Assembly (NCBI RefSeq): GCF_900312995.1
Contig: NZ_ONZI01000004.1
Span: forward strand, 372,001-436,000
Source: Kushneria phyllosphaerae
GTDB taxonomy: Bacteria > Pseudomonadota > Gammaproteobacteria > Pseudomonadales > Halomonadaceae
Direction: 5' to 3'
DNA length: 64,000 nt
Shown here in pieces: positions 34,278 through 43,395 of this stretch. The notes beneath the pieces were generated by a model. The model searched no databases, had not been told where the DNA came from, and saw only the letters and a list, made by a program, of their open reading frames with translations. The first letter of the stretch is position 1; each line of letters starts with the position of its first letter. Made by a program: the position numbers and the translations under genes.

Positions 34278-35606
34278 TCAGCGCACCAGCGCGGGGCGCT
34301 TGGGATCGAATGCCCAGCCGTCGATCAGATACTGCATGGCCGTGGCATCGTTGCGGGCGCGAACGTCGAGCGAGCGATAAAGCGCGTGCGCCTCATCCAG
34401 CTTGCCCTGATCCAGCGTCACGCCAAGTCCGGGCGTGGTGGGCACGTTCAGCTTGCCGTCACGGATCTCGAACGGCGCTTCGGTCAGACGCTGACCGTCC
34501 TGCCAGATCCAGTGGGTGTCGATGGCCGTAATCTCGCCCGGGCAGGCCGCGGCCACATGCGTCATCATCGCCAGTGAAATGTCGAAGTGGTTATTGGAGT
34601 GCGAGCCCCATGTCATGCCCCACTCGTCACACAGCTCGCCCACCATGACCGCGCCCTGCATGGTCCAGAAATGGCAGTCCGCCAGCGGAATGTCGACCGA
34701 GTTCATTTGCGCGGCGTACTGCAGCTGTTTGAAATCGGTGGCAATCATGTTGGTGGCCGTGCGCAGACCGGTACGGCGCTTGAACTCCGCCATGGTTTCG
34801 CGACCCGACCAGCTGCCCTCCTGGCCGCAGGGGTCCTCGGCGTAGCTCAGAATGTCCCGAATCGGCTCCAGTACTCGAATGGCCTCTTCCAGCGACCAGG
34901 CCCCGTTGGGGTCCAGCGTCAGCCGCGCTTCGGGGAAGATCTCGTGCATGGCGCGAATACAGTCGGCTTCCTGTTCCCCCGGCAGCACGCCCCCTTTCAG
35001 CTTGAAGTCGCGAAAACCGTAGCGTTCGTGGGCAGCACGGGCCAGCTCGGCGACGGCCTCGGGCGTCAACGCTTCCTGACAGCGTAGCCGCTCCCAGTCA
35101 TCGCGGGGGTCATCGGCGCTCAAGTAAGGCAGGTCGGTCTTGTTCGGGTCGCCAAGCAAAAAGAGATAGCCCAGAGCTTCGACCTCATCACGCTGGCGGC
35201 CCAGACGGCCCAGCAGATCGGCCACCGGCGTTTCAGTCGCCTGGCCGTAGAGATCCAGCAACGCCGATTCGATGGCGGTCAGCACATGCACGGCGACGCG
35301 CAGATCAAAGGTCTGACGGCCCCGCTCTTCCGGCCCCCCCTGTGCCAACAGCCTTTTGGCATTGTTCAGCGTCCCGCGCCAGGCATTGAGCCGGGTGCCT
35401 TCTACCAGCGAGCGGCACTTCTCAAGTCCTTTCAGAATGCCTTCGCTGGAGGGGATCTCACCAACGCCCCTGTTGCCGGCGTTGTCCTCAAGAATCAACA
35501 CACAGCGCACAAACCAGGGGGCATGGCCGCCACTGAGGTTAAGCAGGAAGCTGTCATGACCTGCGACCGGCACAATGGTCATGCGTGTAATGGTTGGCAG
35601 TGACAT
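34278..35606 (-). CDS. gudD: Glucarate dehydratase family enolase, paralogue 1
   Basis: 442 residues. Enolase superfamily, glucarate dehydratase group: K202 and K204 in FKLKGG, D232 and N234 in LDPNGAW, E257 in YAEDPCG, N286, D310, H336 and H340 in [14 protein letters not shown], so all catalytic and metal positions are kept. It removes water from D-glucarate (and L-idarate) to give 5-dehydro-4-deoxyglucarate. Between TctA and the aldehyde dehydrogenase in one operon. Compared with the second copy it has a shorter, different stretch around 90-100 (GPEERGRQ), near the lid, so its substrate range may differ. Confidence 0.88.
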   Translation of the reverse strand: MSLPTITRMTIVPVAGHDSFLLNLSGGHAPWFVRCVLILEDNAGNRGVGEIPSSEGILKGLEKCRSLVEGTRLNAWRGTLNNAKRLLAQGGPEERGRQTFDLRVAVHVLTAIESALLDLYGQATETPVADLLGRLGRQRDEVEALGYLFLLGDPNKTDLPYLSADDPRDDWERLRCQEALTPEAVAELARAAHERYGFRDFKLKGGVLPGEQEADCIRAMHEIFPEARLTLDPNGAWSLEEAIRVLEPIRDILSYAEDPCGQEGSWSGRETMAEFKRRTGLRTATNMIATDFKQLQYAAQMNSVDIPLADCHFWTMQGAVMVGELCDEWGMTWGSHSNNHFDISLAMMTHVAAACPGEITAIDTHWIWQDGQRLTEAPFEIRDGKLNVPTTPGLGVTLDQGKLDEAHALYRSLDVRARNDATAMQYLIDGWAFDPKRPALVR

Positions 35607-35618
35607 ACAAGGCTTCTC

Positions 35619-37109
35619 CTATGAATGGGACGTCGTTTGGCGACGGTTCTGCCATAAGGTGAAAAACAAAAAGGCCGCAGAGACCAGCAAAAACACCAGA
35701 CTGATCGGACGCGTGACCAGCACGCTCCAGTCACCACTGGACAGCAGCAGCGCCCGACGGATGTTGGACTCGGCGATCGGCCCCAGAATCAGGCCCAGAA
35801 TGACCGGCGCCGTACCGAAGTCATAACGGTTGAGAAAGTAGCCCAGCACCCCGAAGCCCAGCATTAGATAGACATTGAAAATGTCGGCATCGACGGCATA
35901 CACCCCGATTACGCAGAACATCAGGATCAATGCCATCAGCAGCTTGCGCGGTACCTGCAGCACCTTGACGAAGATCTGAATGCCAAACCACTGGATCAGC
36001 AGCATGAAGATGTTGGCGACAAAGAAGGCAATGAAGATGCCGTAGATGATCGAGCCGTTATCGGTGAAAAGCGTTGGCCCCGGGCTAATGCCCTGAATCA
36101 TCAGACCACCCATCAACACGGCGGTAGCGGCTTCACCGGGGATACCCAGTGTCAGCATCGGGATCAGCGCACCGCCCACCAGCGCATTGTTGGAAGATTC
36201 GGACGCAATGATTCCTTCAGGATGTCCGGTGCCGAATTTTTCCGGCGTTTTGGACATCTTTTTGGCCTGATCATAGGAAAGAAACGAGCCGATGCTACCG
36301 CCAGCCCCCGGGATGGCACCAACGATCGTGCCGATCACCGAGCTTGAGGCCAAAACCTTCCAGTGTCGCAGCGTTTCCATCCAGCGCGGTGAGGCGTGAT
36401 CCATCTCGTTTTTGCTGTGCTCGGCGCGTTCGGGACCGAAATAATCGACCACGTCCTTGAGCACCTGGGAGACAGCAAACAGACCGATCAGCGCCGGCAG
36501 CAGGTTGACGCCGGTCAGCAGCGACAGGTTATGAAAGGTATAGCGCTGGACACCGGCCACCGGGTCGGTCCCGATCGTGGCAATCAGCAGCCCGATCAGA
36601 CCGGCCACCAGGCCCTTGATCAGGGACTTGCTGGACACGGACGCAATAATGACCAGCCCGAAGACGCTCAGCGCAAAATATTCGGCAGGACCAAAACGCA
36701 GCGCAAAATCGGCAATGGGCGGGGCCAGAAGACTCAGTACCACGGCACTGAAAATACCGCCGATGAACGAGGACACAATACAGATGCCCAGCGCCCGGCC
36801 TGCCTCACCCCGGCGCGCCATGGGAAAGGCATCCAGCGTTGTGGCCACCGATGAGGGGGTACCTGGAATGTTCAAAAGCGTTGCCGACACCGAGCCACCG
36901 GCAATGGCCCCGCACAGGGTGCCCAGCAGCATGCCCATGCCCATGACCGGCGGCATGCCAAACGTCAGTGGCAATAGCAGCGCAATGGCCATTGCGGCCG
37001 TAAGCCCCGGCAGCGCGCCCATGATCAGTCCCAGCAGCGTGCCGCCACCGATGACCAGCAGCACATGCCACTGAAAGACCAGTCCGAGTGCCTCTACATA
37101 ATCTCCCAT
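35619..37109 (-). CDS. TTT transporter large membrane subunit TctA (system 2)
   Basis: 496 residues, about twelve membrane segments with the conserved GLIMGALPGLTAAMAIALLLPLTFGM and GIIASESSNNALVGGALIPM regions. The start follows the tctB stop by a single base. It lies in the kdgD operon between tctB and gudD, so the likely cargo is glucarate or galactarate. Confidence 0.93.
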   Translation of the reverse strand: MGDYVEALGLVFQWHVLLVIGGGTLLGLIMGALPGLTAAMAIALLLPLTFGMPPVMGMGMLLGTLCGAIAGGSVSATLLNIPGTPSSVATTLDAFPMARRGEAGRALGICIVSSFIGGIFSAVVLSLLAPPIADFALRFGPAEYFALSVFGLVIIASVSSKSLIKGLVAGLIGLLIATIGTDPVAGVQRYTFHNLSLLTGVNLLPALIGLFAVSQVLKDVVDYFGPERAEHSKNEMDHASPRWMETLRHWKVLASSSVIGTIVGAIPGAGGSIGSFLSYDQAKKMSKTPEKFGTGHPEGIIASESSNNALVGGALIPMLTLGIPGEAATAVLMGGLMIQGISPGPTLFTDNGSIIYGIFIAFFVANIFMLLIQWFGIQIFVKVLQVPRKLLMALILMFCVIGVYAVDADIFNVYLMLGFGVLGYFLNRYDFGTAPVILGLILGPIAESNIRRALLLSSGDWSVLVTRPISLVFLLVSAAFLFFTLWQNRRQTTSHS

Positions 37110-37110
37110 G

Positions 37111-37629
37111 TCATACCCCCATCATGCCGATGGTGGGCAACACGATTTCGAACCCCACCGAGAAGATCAAGAAGATGGCGACCGATACCACTGCAGAAAA
37201 CAGCGCCAGCATGAGCACACGTCCAATGGCGATATTCTCGCCAGGCTGACGTGACAATACGCTGACCATGGCCACGCATATAAAGAGGAACAGTGCCGTG
37301 GAGATCACATAGCCCAGCGGCTCAAGCAGGGAGGCATAAAGCACCAGCAAAAGCGCCACGCCACACCAGCCCACTACCGGCACCCACCGCGGAGTGGTGG
37401 CAGCAGCATCACTGGACTCACGCGCCAGCAATGTCCCTGCCATCAGACCCCGCACCATCGAAATCAACAGCAAAATGGCAATGGCTGACGAAATGGCCCG
37501 AGGGAAAAATGCGGGGGAGAGACTCCCCCCCGCGGCATTGGCCGGCAGATGCCAGGCCTGCTGCAAAAACCAGCCCGCCAATGCCAGAAGCACCAGATGA
37601 AACAGTGCATCACTGCGTGTCTTGACCAT
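37111..37629 (-). CDS. TTT transporter small membrane subunit TctB (system 2)
   Basis: 172 residues with four hydrophobic segments (starting DALFHLVLLALAGWFLQQAW). Called from topology, length and its place between tctC and tctA. Confidence 0.87.
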   Translation of the reverse strand: MVKTRSDALFHLVLLALAGWFLQQAWHLPANAAGGSLSPAFFPRAISSAIAILLLISMVRGLMAGTLLARESSDAAATTPRWVPVVGWCGVALLLVLYASLLEPLGYVISTALFLFICVAMVSVLSRQPGENIAIGRVLMLALFSAVVSVAIFLIFSVGFEIVLPTIGMMGV

Positions 37630-37646
37630 CTTAAATGCCTCCCGCT

Positions 37647-38591
37647 TTACTGGCGGATCGCTTTGGCTTCTTCAATCAAGGGCTTGGAGGTTCTTTCGAC
37701 GAATTGGTCCAGCTCATCGCCATACAGGGGGCTGATGTCAGAGCCCATGCTTTTTGCGGCTTTCTGGAACTGCGGATCCTCAACGGCCTGCTTGACTGCC
37801 TCGACCCACTTCGCCTCGATGGCCGGATCAAGCCCTTTCGGAGCGGCAATACCTCGCCACTGGGAAAGCTCGAAGTCATGCCCGGACTCTTCCATGGTCG
37901 GCGTGTCCGGCAGTGCGCTACTGCGCTCTTCGCCAGTGGTCACAATGGAAGTCAGACGATCACCATTGATGGCCGAAATCACTTCCGAAGGATTGAGGAC
38001 CACGCCATCGATATGACCACCCATCGCCGCAGATACCGCTGCAGAACCGCTATCAAACGGAATGACTTCGATATTGAGCCCCAGCGCCTCGCCCAGCATC
38101 AGCGAGACGATATGCGTGGAAGACCCCACCCCGGAGGCACCGATACGCAGCGGCTCGCCGCTGGACTTGAGGTCACTGCTCAGACTGTCCAGATCCTGCC
38201 AGGCATCGTTTTTGCGTACGGCCAGCACATAGGGCTCTACGAGTACGCGAGCGATGTAGTCAAAGTCGTCCTTCTTGAAGGCCACATTGCCCAGGCCTTC
38301 CAGCGTAAAGGTCGCATTGGTCGGAATGGTGACGGTATAGCCATCCGGCTTGGAGGCCACGGCTCGTGAAAAGCCTACCGCACCGCCGCCACCGGACAGG
38401 TTGCGCACCACGATGGTGGCGCCCAGGGCCTTTTCAAGCGACGGCTGCAGCGCGCGTACCACGTTGTCGGCGCCACCACCGGCCGACCAGGGCACAATGA
38501 ATTCGATATTCTTGGAAGGATAGTCGGCCGCCATGCTCATGCTGCTGGCCAGCATCGTGGCAGCACCCAGTACACCCAGTAATCTTTTCAT
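37647..38591 (-). CDS. TTT periplasmic binding protein TctC (system 2)
   Basis: 314 residues from ATG 38591, with GGGAG upstream; the longer reading to 38642 lacks a signal peptide. The signal sequence MKRLLGVLGAATMLASSMS ends before AADYPSKN. FIVPWSAGGGADNVVRALQ and LSGGGGAVGFSRAVA are the two conserved binding loops. Second gene of the kdgD operon. Confidence 0.92.
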   Translation of the reverse strand: MKRLLGVLGAATMLASSMSMAADYPSKNIEFIVPWSAGGGADNVVRALQPSLEKALGATIVVRNLSGGGGAVGFSRAVASKPDGYTVTIPTNATFTLEGLGNVAFKKDDFDYIARVLVEPYVLAVRKNDAWQDLDSLSSDLKSSGEPLRIGASGVGSSTHIVSLMLGEALGLNIEVIPFDSGSAAVSAAMGGHIDGVVLNPSEVISAINGDRLTSIVTTGEERSSALPDTPTMEESGHDFELSQWRGIAAPKGLDPAIEAKWVEAVKQAVEDPQFQKAAKSMGSDISPLYGDELDQFVERTSKPLIEEAKAIRQ

Positions 38592-38654
38592 GTCATCGAT
38601 CTCCCTGGAGGCCCGCACAGGCCACAACCTGTACGAGCCCATGATTATGAATGA

Positions 38655-39566
38655 TCAGCGAACGCGCTCGATCAGCACCTTGAGCTTCTCGACTTCTTCT
38701 GCGTTGGGCATGGTCAGCGGTGCACGCACGTTGCCCGCCGGGTAGCCCACTTGAGCGGCACCGGCCTTCACGAGGCTGACCGCATAGCCACGGCACGTAT
38801 CGCGCATGGCAATGAAGGGGATGAAAAAGTCACTGGTCAGGCGCGCCACGGTGTCATGGTCGCCGGCACGCAGGGACTTGTAGAAATGCACGGCCATCTC
38901 GGGCACGAAATTGAACACTGCCGAGGAGTAGGTGTTCACGCCGATGGACAGATAGGCTTCGGCAAAGATTTCAGCCGTCGGTACGCCACCGATGTAGATC
39001 AGGCGGTCGCCCACGGTCTTGATGATGGTATTGAGCGACTGGATGTCCCCGCGACCATCCTTGAGCCCGATCAGGTTGGGGCACCGCTCGGCCAGCGCCT
39101 TTACGGCCTGTGCTTCCAGTGCGCCGTTGGCACGGTTGTAATAGATGACATTGAGGCTGGTGGCGTTACAGATTTCAGCAGCGTATTCAACGATGCCTTC
39201 CTGTGAACACTCGGTCAGATAAGGCGGCATCAAAAGGATACCGTCTGCACCGGCGGCTTCAGCGGCGGCAGCGTGCGCCTTGGCCATGGTGATGCTCTGA
39301 CCGGCGCTGGCGATGACCGGTACGCGACCGGCGGTTTCTTCCACGGCCACCCGGACGATTTCACCGAACTCCTCAAGGCCCAGGTTAAAGAACTCACCCG
39401 TGCCGCCGGCCACAAACAGCGTGGAAATCTCGTATTCGAGCAGCCATGCAATGCGCTTGCGATAGCTTTCGGCATCGAATTGACCGGCGCTATCAAAGTC
39501 CGTGACCGGGAAGGAAAGCAGGCCATCGCCTGCGGCACGCGTAACGTCAGCTCGTGAAAACGTCAT
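38655..39566 (-). CDS. kdgD: 5-dehydro-4-deoxyglucarate dehydratase
   Basis: 303 residues, AGAGGA before the ATG. DHDPS/NAL superfamily with GGTGEFF at 54-60, Y143 in IYYNRANG and Schiff-base lysine K169 in LIGLKDGRGD. It removes water and CO2 from 5-dehydro-4-deoxyglucarate to give 2-oxoglutarate semialdehyde. First gene of the aldarate operon, with a TATAAT promoter and the GTCATACATCATAC motif before it. Confidence 0.93.
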   Translation of the reverse strand: MTFSRADVTRAAGDGLLSFPVTDFDSAGQFDAESYRKRIAWLLEYEISTLFVAGGTGEFFNLGLEEFGEIVRVAVEETAGRVPVIASAGQSITMAKAHAAAAEAAGADGILLMPPYLTECSQEGIVEYAAEICNATSLNVIYYNRANGALEAQAVKALAERCPNLIGLKDGRGDIQSLNTIIKTVGDRLIYIGGVPTAEIFAEAYLSIGVNTYSSAVFNFVPEMAVHFYKSLRAGDHDTVARLTSDFFIPFIAMRDTCRGYAVSLVKAGAAQVGYPAGNVRAPLTMPNAEEVEKLKVLIERVR

Positions 39567-39622
39567 AATGGGTCCTCTGGATTGGCCTGCCCCGCCGCGC
39601 GGTGGAGCGTTGTCGCTACTTT

Positions 39623-39652
39623 GTCATACATCATACTTTTAAAGCCATTATA
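39623..39652 (-). promoter_or_regulatory. kdgD promoter with GTCATACATCATAC operator
   Basis: Minus-strand -10 box TATAAT at 39647-39652; motif GTCATACATCATAC at 39623-39636 begins about ten bases downstream, over the expected transcription start. The spacing from -10 box to motif equals that at the dctP promoter (49031-49060). Confidence 0.7.
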
Positions 39653-39732
39653 CGAAGGGCATAGACTGCCCCTCGAATCAGGCCTCAATCACTAAAGATT
39701 TCGAGCACTGCAGGTCTCAAACACTACGGGTC

Positions 39733-40857
39733 TCAGGCACTGAAAGTCTGATGGGCGATGGTCCACTTGCGCGCCTGCTCGGTCAGGGTAATGCCAAGGC
39801 CCGGGCGGTCCGGCACAATCATGCGACCATTGCGGGTTTCAAGAACTTCATTGAACAGCGGCGCCAGCCAGTCGAAATGCTCGACCCAGGGCTCGGTGGG
39901 ATAGGCCGCCGCCAGGTGCAGGTGGATTTCCATGGCAAAGTGCGGCGCCAGCTGCAGTCCGGCCTGAGAGGCCAGCGTTGCCAGCTTCAAAAACTGGGTG
40001 ATACCGCCGATGCGCGGCGCGTCGGGCTGAATGATATCGGCACTGCGATGCTCGATGAGCCTGACGTGCTCGGCAACGCTTGAGAGCATCTCGCCGGTAG
40101 CGATCGGGGTATCCAGCGCCGCCGCCAGTGCGGCATGGCCTTCGGCGTCGTGAGCATCCAGCGGCTCTTCGATCCAGACCAGTTCGTATTTTTCCATGGC
40201 GCGGCCAAAGCGCAGGGCGCTGGCGCGGTCCCACTGCTGGTTGGCGTCCACCATGAGCGGCACGTTGTCACCGATGTGGGCGCGCACGGCGGCCACCCGC
40301 TCCAGATCGATGCGCATGTCGGGCTGACCGACCTTGATCTTGATGCCTGCAATGCCGCTTTCCAGCGAGTGCGTGGCATTTTTGAGCACTTCATCGATCG
40401 GCGTATGCAAAAAGCCGCCGGAGGTGTTGTAGCACTGCACCGAGTCACGATGCGCCCCGATCAGCTTGGCCAGCGGCAGGCCGGCTCGTTTGGCCTTGAG
40501 ATCCCAGAGCCCGATGTCGATCGCGGCAATTGCCTGAGTGGAGACCCCGCCCCGCCCGACCGATGCCCCGGCCCAGACCAGCTTTTGCCACAGCTTGTCG
40601 ATGTCGCTGGGGTCTTCGCCGATGATGGCCGGCGCAATTTCGCAGGCATGGGCATACTGCGCATAGCCACCGGCACGCTTGGAATAGCTGAAGCCAATGC
40701 CGGTATGGCCATCACGCGTGGTGATCTCGGCAAACAGAAAAGAAACTTCGGTCATCGGCTTTTGCCGACCGGTCAGTACCTTGGCATCACTGATAGGCGT
40801 GGCCAGCGGCAGCAGGACATGGGAGAAGGTAATCGAGGAAATGGCATCAAAGGACAT
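39733..40857 (-). CDS. L-talarate/galactarate dehydratase
   Basis: 374 residues from ATG 40857 (GGAG upstream). Mandelate racemase/muconate-lactonizing group of the enolase superfamily: K173 and K175 in GIKIKVG, D204 in VDANQQWD, E230/E231 in IEEPLDAHD, H306 in LAPHFAMEIHLHLAAAYP. The last stretch and PWVEHFDWL match the talarate/galactarate dehydratases. It makes 5-dehydro-4-deoxyglucarate from galactarate, feeding KdgD. A palindromic LacI-type site lies at its promoter, and it is read toward kdgD but has its own control. Confidence 0.85.
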   Translation of the reverse strand: MSFDAISSITFSHVLLPLATPISDAKVLTGRQKPMTEVSFLFAEITTRDGHTGIGFSYSKRAGGYAQYAHACEIAPAIIGEDPSDIDKLWQKLVWAGASVGRGGVSTQAIAAIDIGLWDLKAKRAGLPLAKLIGAHRDSVQCYNTSGGFLHTPIDEVLKNATHSLESGIAGIKIKVGQPDMRIDLERVAAVRAHIGDNVPLMVDANQQWDRASALRFGRAMEKYELVWIEEPLDAHDAEGHAALAAALDTPIATGEMLSSVAEHVRLIEHRSADIIQPDAPRIGGITQFLKLATLASQAGLQLAPHFAMEIHLHLAAAYPTEPWVEHFDWLAPLFNEVLETRNGRMIVPDRPGLGITLTEQARKWTIAHQTFSA

Positions 40858-40907
40858 GGTGACTCCAAGGCACATGGACCGACCCTGAACAAGGCTGCGG
40901 CCAGTTG

Positions 40908-40923
40908 ATGTTAGCGCTATCAT
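40908..40923. promoter_or_regulatory. LacI-type operator before the galactarate dehydratase gene
   Basis: ATGTTAGCGCTATCAT, a palindrome around AGCGCT with one broken pair. It resembles the sites at 42259 and 49117. Confidence 0.65.
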
Positions 40924-41006
40924 TGCGCTTTATATCACCTCGCCTGTCAACCGAAACCAAGGTCTAATGTCCCGGGTCATCGTTGACCCGTGGGCGAACC
41001 ATCAGG

Positions 41007-42113
41007 TCAGGAAGGCAGTGCCGACCGTGATGCCAGCGTGGTCTGACGGGCCATGATTTCAAAGCCCACATCCAGTACCTCGCCTACCGGCTCAGGATTG
41101 GCCGCGTTAAAACGCTTCAAAAGATGCTCGGCGGTCAGGCGGCCGATTTCGGCCCCGTCAATACGCACCGTGCTCAATGAAGGCCAGGTGGCCGCGGCAA
41201 AGCTCATGTCGCCAAAGCCCATGACCGCCAGCGTCTCAGGGACCACCATGGCGCGGCTCTGCGCTTCGGCAATGACGCCCATGGCCAGCGTGTCCGAACT
41301 ACACACGATTGCCTCACAGTCAGGCATGTCCGCCAGCAGGGAAGCCGTCGCGGTTCGCCCGCCAACAAGGGTTGCCGGGGTATCGGCCCAGCAGGTCATG
41401 ACCGCAATGCCCGAGTCAGGACGGGCTGCCTGCTCGACTTCAATGCGCGCATTGAAGCCTTCGGCGCGCTGATGTGAGCGCGGGTCATCAGCCATGGCCT
41501 GCCCGAAGCGCTGATAGCCACAGGCCAGCAGATAGCCTGCGACCGCAGCCCCGACCTCACGATGAGAAAAGCCGATCAGCATATCGAGCGGGTCATCACT
41601 CATGTCCCACATCTCGACCACCGGAATACGTGCGGCCTTGAGACGCGCTCGAGTGGCCTCCGAGTGGCGCGTACCGGCCACCACCAGCGCATCCGGTCGC
41701 CGGCTCAGCACGGTTTCCACCACCGCGGCTTCCTCTGTTGTCTGATAGCCGGTCAGACCCAGCAGCACCTGATACCCCTCCAGGGCCAGCGTATCGGTAA
41801 TCGACTGCACGACGTCGGCAAACAGCGAATGCGCCACGGTCGGCACCAGTACCGCCACCATTTTGCTGCGACTCGATGCCAGGGCTCCCGCCACGCGATT
41901 GGGCACATAGCCGGTCTCGATAACGGCACGCTGTACCCGTTCACGGGTGCGCTCGCTGACAAGCTCGGGCTGATTGAGGGCACGCGAGACGGTCATGGCC
42001 GCCACACCGGCAGCCGCGGCCACATCGCTCAGGCGCACCGCGCCGGTGGCGCGCGGGTTATCCCGGCCCGAGTGGACAGACCCGTCAGGTCCGGAATCAA
42101 AGGAACGTCCCAT
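41007..42113 (-). CDS. LacI-family regulator of sugar-acid genes
   Basis: 368 residues from ATG 42113 (GGAG 7 nt upstream). The LacI helix-turn-helix is clear (RLSDVAAAAGVAAMTVSRALN, then a hinge VPNRVAGALASSRS), followed by a periplasmic-binding-like ligand domain. It resembles GntR-type (gluconate) LacI proteins. Palindromes with AGCGCT centres lie before its neighbours on both sides (40908, 42259) and before the TRAP operon (49117), so it likely controls all three and itself. The inducer may be a uronate or aldarate. Confidence 0.87.
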   Translation of the reverse strand: MGRSFDSGPDGSVHSGRDNPRATGAVRLSDVAAAAGVAAMTVSRALNQPELVSERTRERVQRAVIETGYVPNRVAGALASSRSKMVAVLVPTVAHSLFADVVQSITDTLALEGYQVLLGLTGYQTTEEAAVVETVLSRRPDALVVAGTRHSEATRARLKAARIPVVEMWDMSDDPLDMLIGFSHREVGAAVAGYLLACGYQRFGQAMADDPRSHQRAEGFNARIEVEQAARPDSGIAVMTCWADTPATLVGGRTATASLLADMPDCEAIVCSSDTLAMGVIAEAQSRAMVVPETLAVMGFGDMSFAAATWPSLSTVRIDGAEIGRLTAEHLLKRFNAANPEPVGEVLDVGFEIMARQTTLASRSALPS

Positions 42114-42258
42114 GTCATTCTCCAGCGAAACATCGGCAATACGGCAAGGCTCATGGTACAGGCAAGACATCGGCCCGGATAATACCGCCGCATCAATTGC
42201 ACTGTCTGACCTACGCCGCGCTTCCTGTCGCGGAACTGTTCCTGCAACGATAGTCGAA

Positions 42259-42274
42259 ATGATAGCGCTAACAA
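42259..42274. promoter_or_regulatory. LacI-type operator between lacI-like gene and tctC (orphan)
   Basis: ATGATAGCGCTAACAA with the same AGCGCT centre as 40908 and 49117, in the region between the divergent regulator and binding-protein genes. Confidence 0.65.
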
Positions 42275-42374
42275 AACCTGCGTAAGATGGTTTGGCAATC
42301 CCACAACCACCGTGGGTGAAGACGACACTGTCCGACAGTCGTCATGTCTTTACCCCGAGAGGGAACGGTTACAC

Positions 42375-43328
42375 ATGAAAAAGACACTATCCGTACTGGT
42401 CATGGCCACTGCACTGCCCGCCGCCGCATGGGCCGCCGACTACCCGACCAAAAATCTCGACATGATCATACCGGCCTCTCCCGGCGGCGCCGCAGACACC
42501 CTGATGCGAGCGCTTCAGCCAGGGCTTGAGTCATCGCTTGGTCGTACCATCGTGGTGCGCAACATGGGCGCCGGCGGCGGCGCACTGGCACTGACCCGCA
42601 CGGTCACCGCCAAACCCGATGGCTATACCCTGACGCTGGCCAATAACCAGAATTTCACGCTGGAAGGCCTTGGGAACGTCGATTTCAAGTATCAGGATTT
42701 TGACTATCTGGCCCGCATTACCGAGGAACCCTATCTACTGGTCAGTAACAGGAATGACCAGTGGCAGGATGCCGGCGCACTGGTCGCCGATCTGAAAAAA
42801 AGCGGTAAACCGCTGCAGGTGGGCACCTCCGGGGTGGGCTCTTCTACCTACGTGGTCGCCTCCATGCTGGGCAGTCAGCTCGGTATCCCGGTTCAGGTAG
42901 TCCCCTTTGATGGCGGCTCACCGGCCATTTCGGCCCTGATGGGCAGTCATGTGGATGCCGTTGTGGTCAACCCTTCCGAGGTGCTTTCCCAGATTCGCGG
43001 GGACCGCCTGCAGGCAGTGCTGTCGACCGGCAGCGAGCGTAGTGACCTGCTGCCGGACGTGAAGACCATGAAGGAGCAGGGTTATGACCTGGCCGTCAGC
43101 CAGTGGCGCGGCATCGCAACGCCTGCCGGCGTCAGTGACGATGTCGAAAAGGCCTGGGTTGCAGCCGTCAAAAAGGCCGTTGAAGCGCCGGAGTTCAAGC
43201 GTTTTGCCGAGAGCACCGGTGTCGAGGTCAAACCGCTGTTTGGGGAAGATCTGGATACCTACGTCACCGACATGGCAGAGGTCATGATCCCCGCCTCGCA
43301 AAAGGTCGCCGAAAACAATAATCAGTGA
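42375..43328 (+). CDS. TctC-type periplasmic binding protein without TctA/TctB partners
   Basis: 317 residues from ATG 42375 (a signal peptide MKKTLSVLVMATALPAAAWA follows). IIPASPGGAADTLMRALQPG and MGAGGGALALTRTV match the TctC/Bug fold and resemble system 2. No tctA or tctB follows; a terminator does. It may feed system 2 or act as a sensor-like binding protein. It is divergent from the LacI-type gene and has an operator at its promoter. Confidence 0.88.
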   Translation: MKKTLSVLVMATALPAAAWAADYPTKNLDMIIPASPGGAADTLMRALQPGLESSLGRTIVVRNMGAGGGALALTRTVTAKPDGYTLTLANNQNFTLEGLGNVDFKYQDFDYLARITEEPYLLVSNRNDQWQDAGALVADLKKSGKPLQVGTSGVGSSTYVVASMLGSQLGIPVQVVPFDGGSPAISALMGSHVDAVVVNPSEVLSQIRGDRLQAVLSTGSERSDLLPDVKTMKEQGYDLAVSQWRGIATPAGVSDDVEKAWVAAVKKAVEAPEFKRFAESTGVEVKPLFGEDLDTYVTDMAEVMIPASQKVAENNNQ

Positions 43329-43339
43329 GGCTGTCCTGT

Positions 43340-43367
43340 GCGCCGCCCTGTCGGGCGGCGCTTTTCT
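43340..43367 (+). terminator. Terminator after the orphan tctC
   Basis: GCGCCGCCC-TGTC-GGGCGGCGC followed by TTTTCTC. It separates the orphan tctC from the convergent glucarate dehydratase gene. Confidence 0.85.
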
Positions 43368-43395
43368 CATTCCATCGTACGCTTTATTTTCTTGA

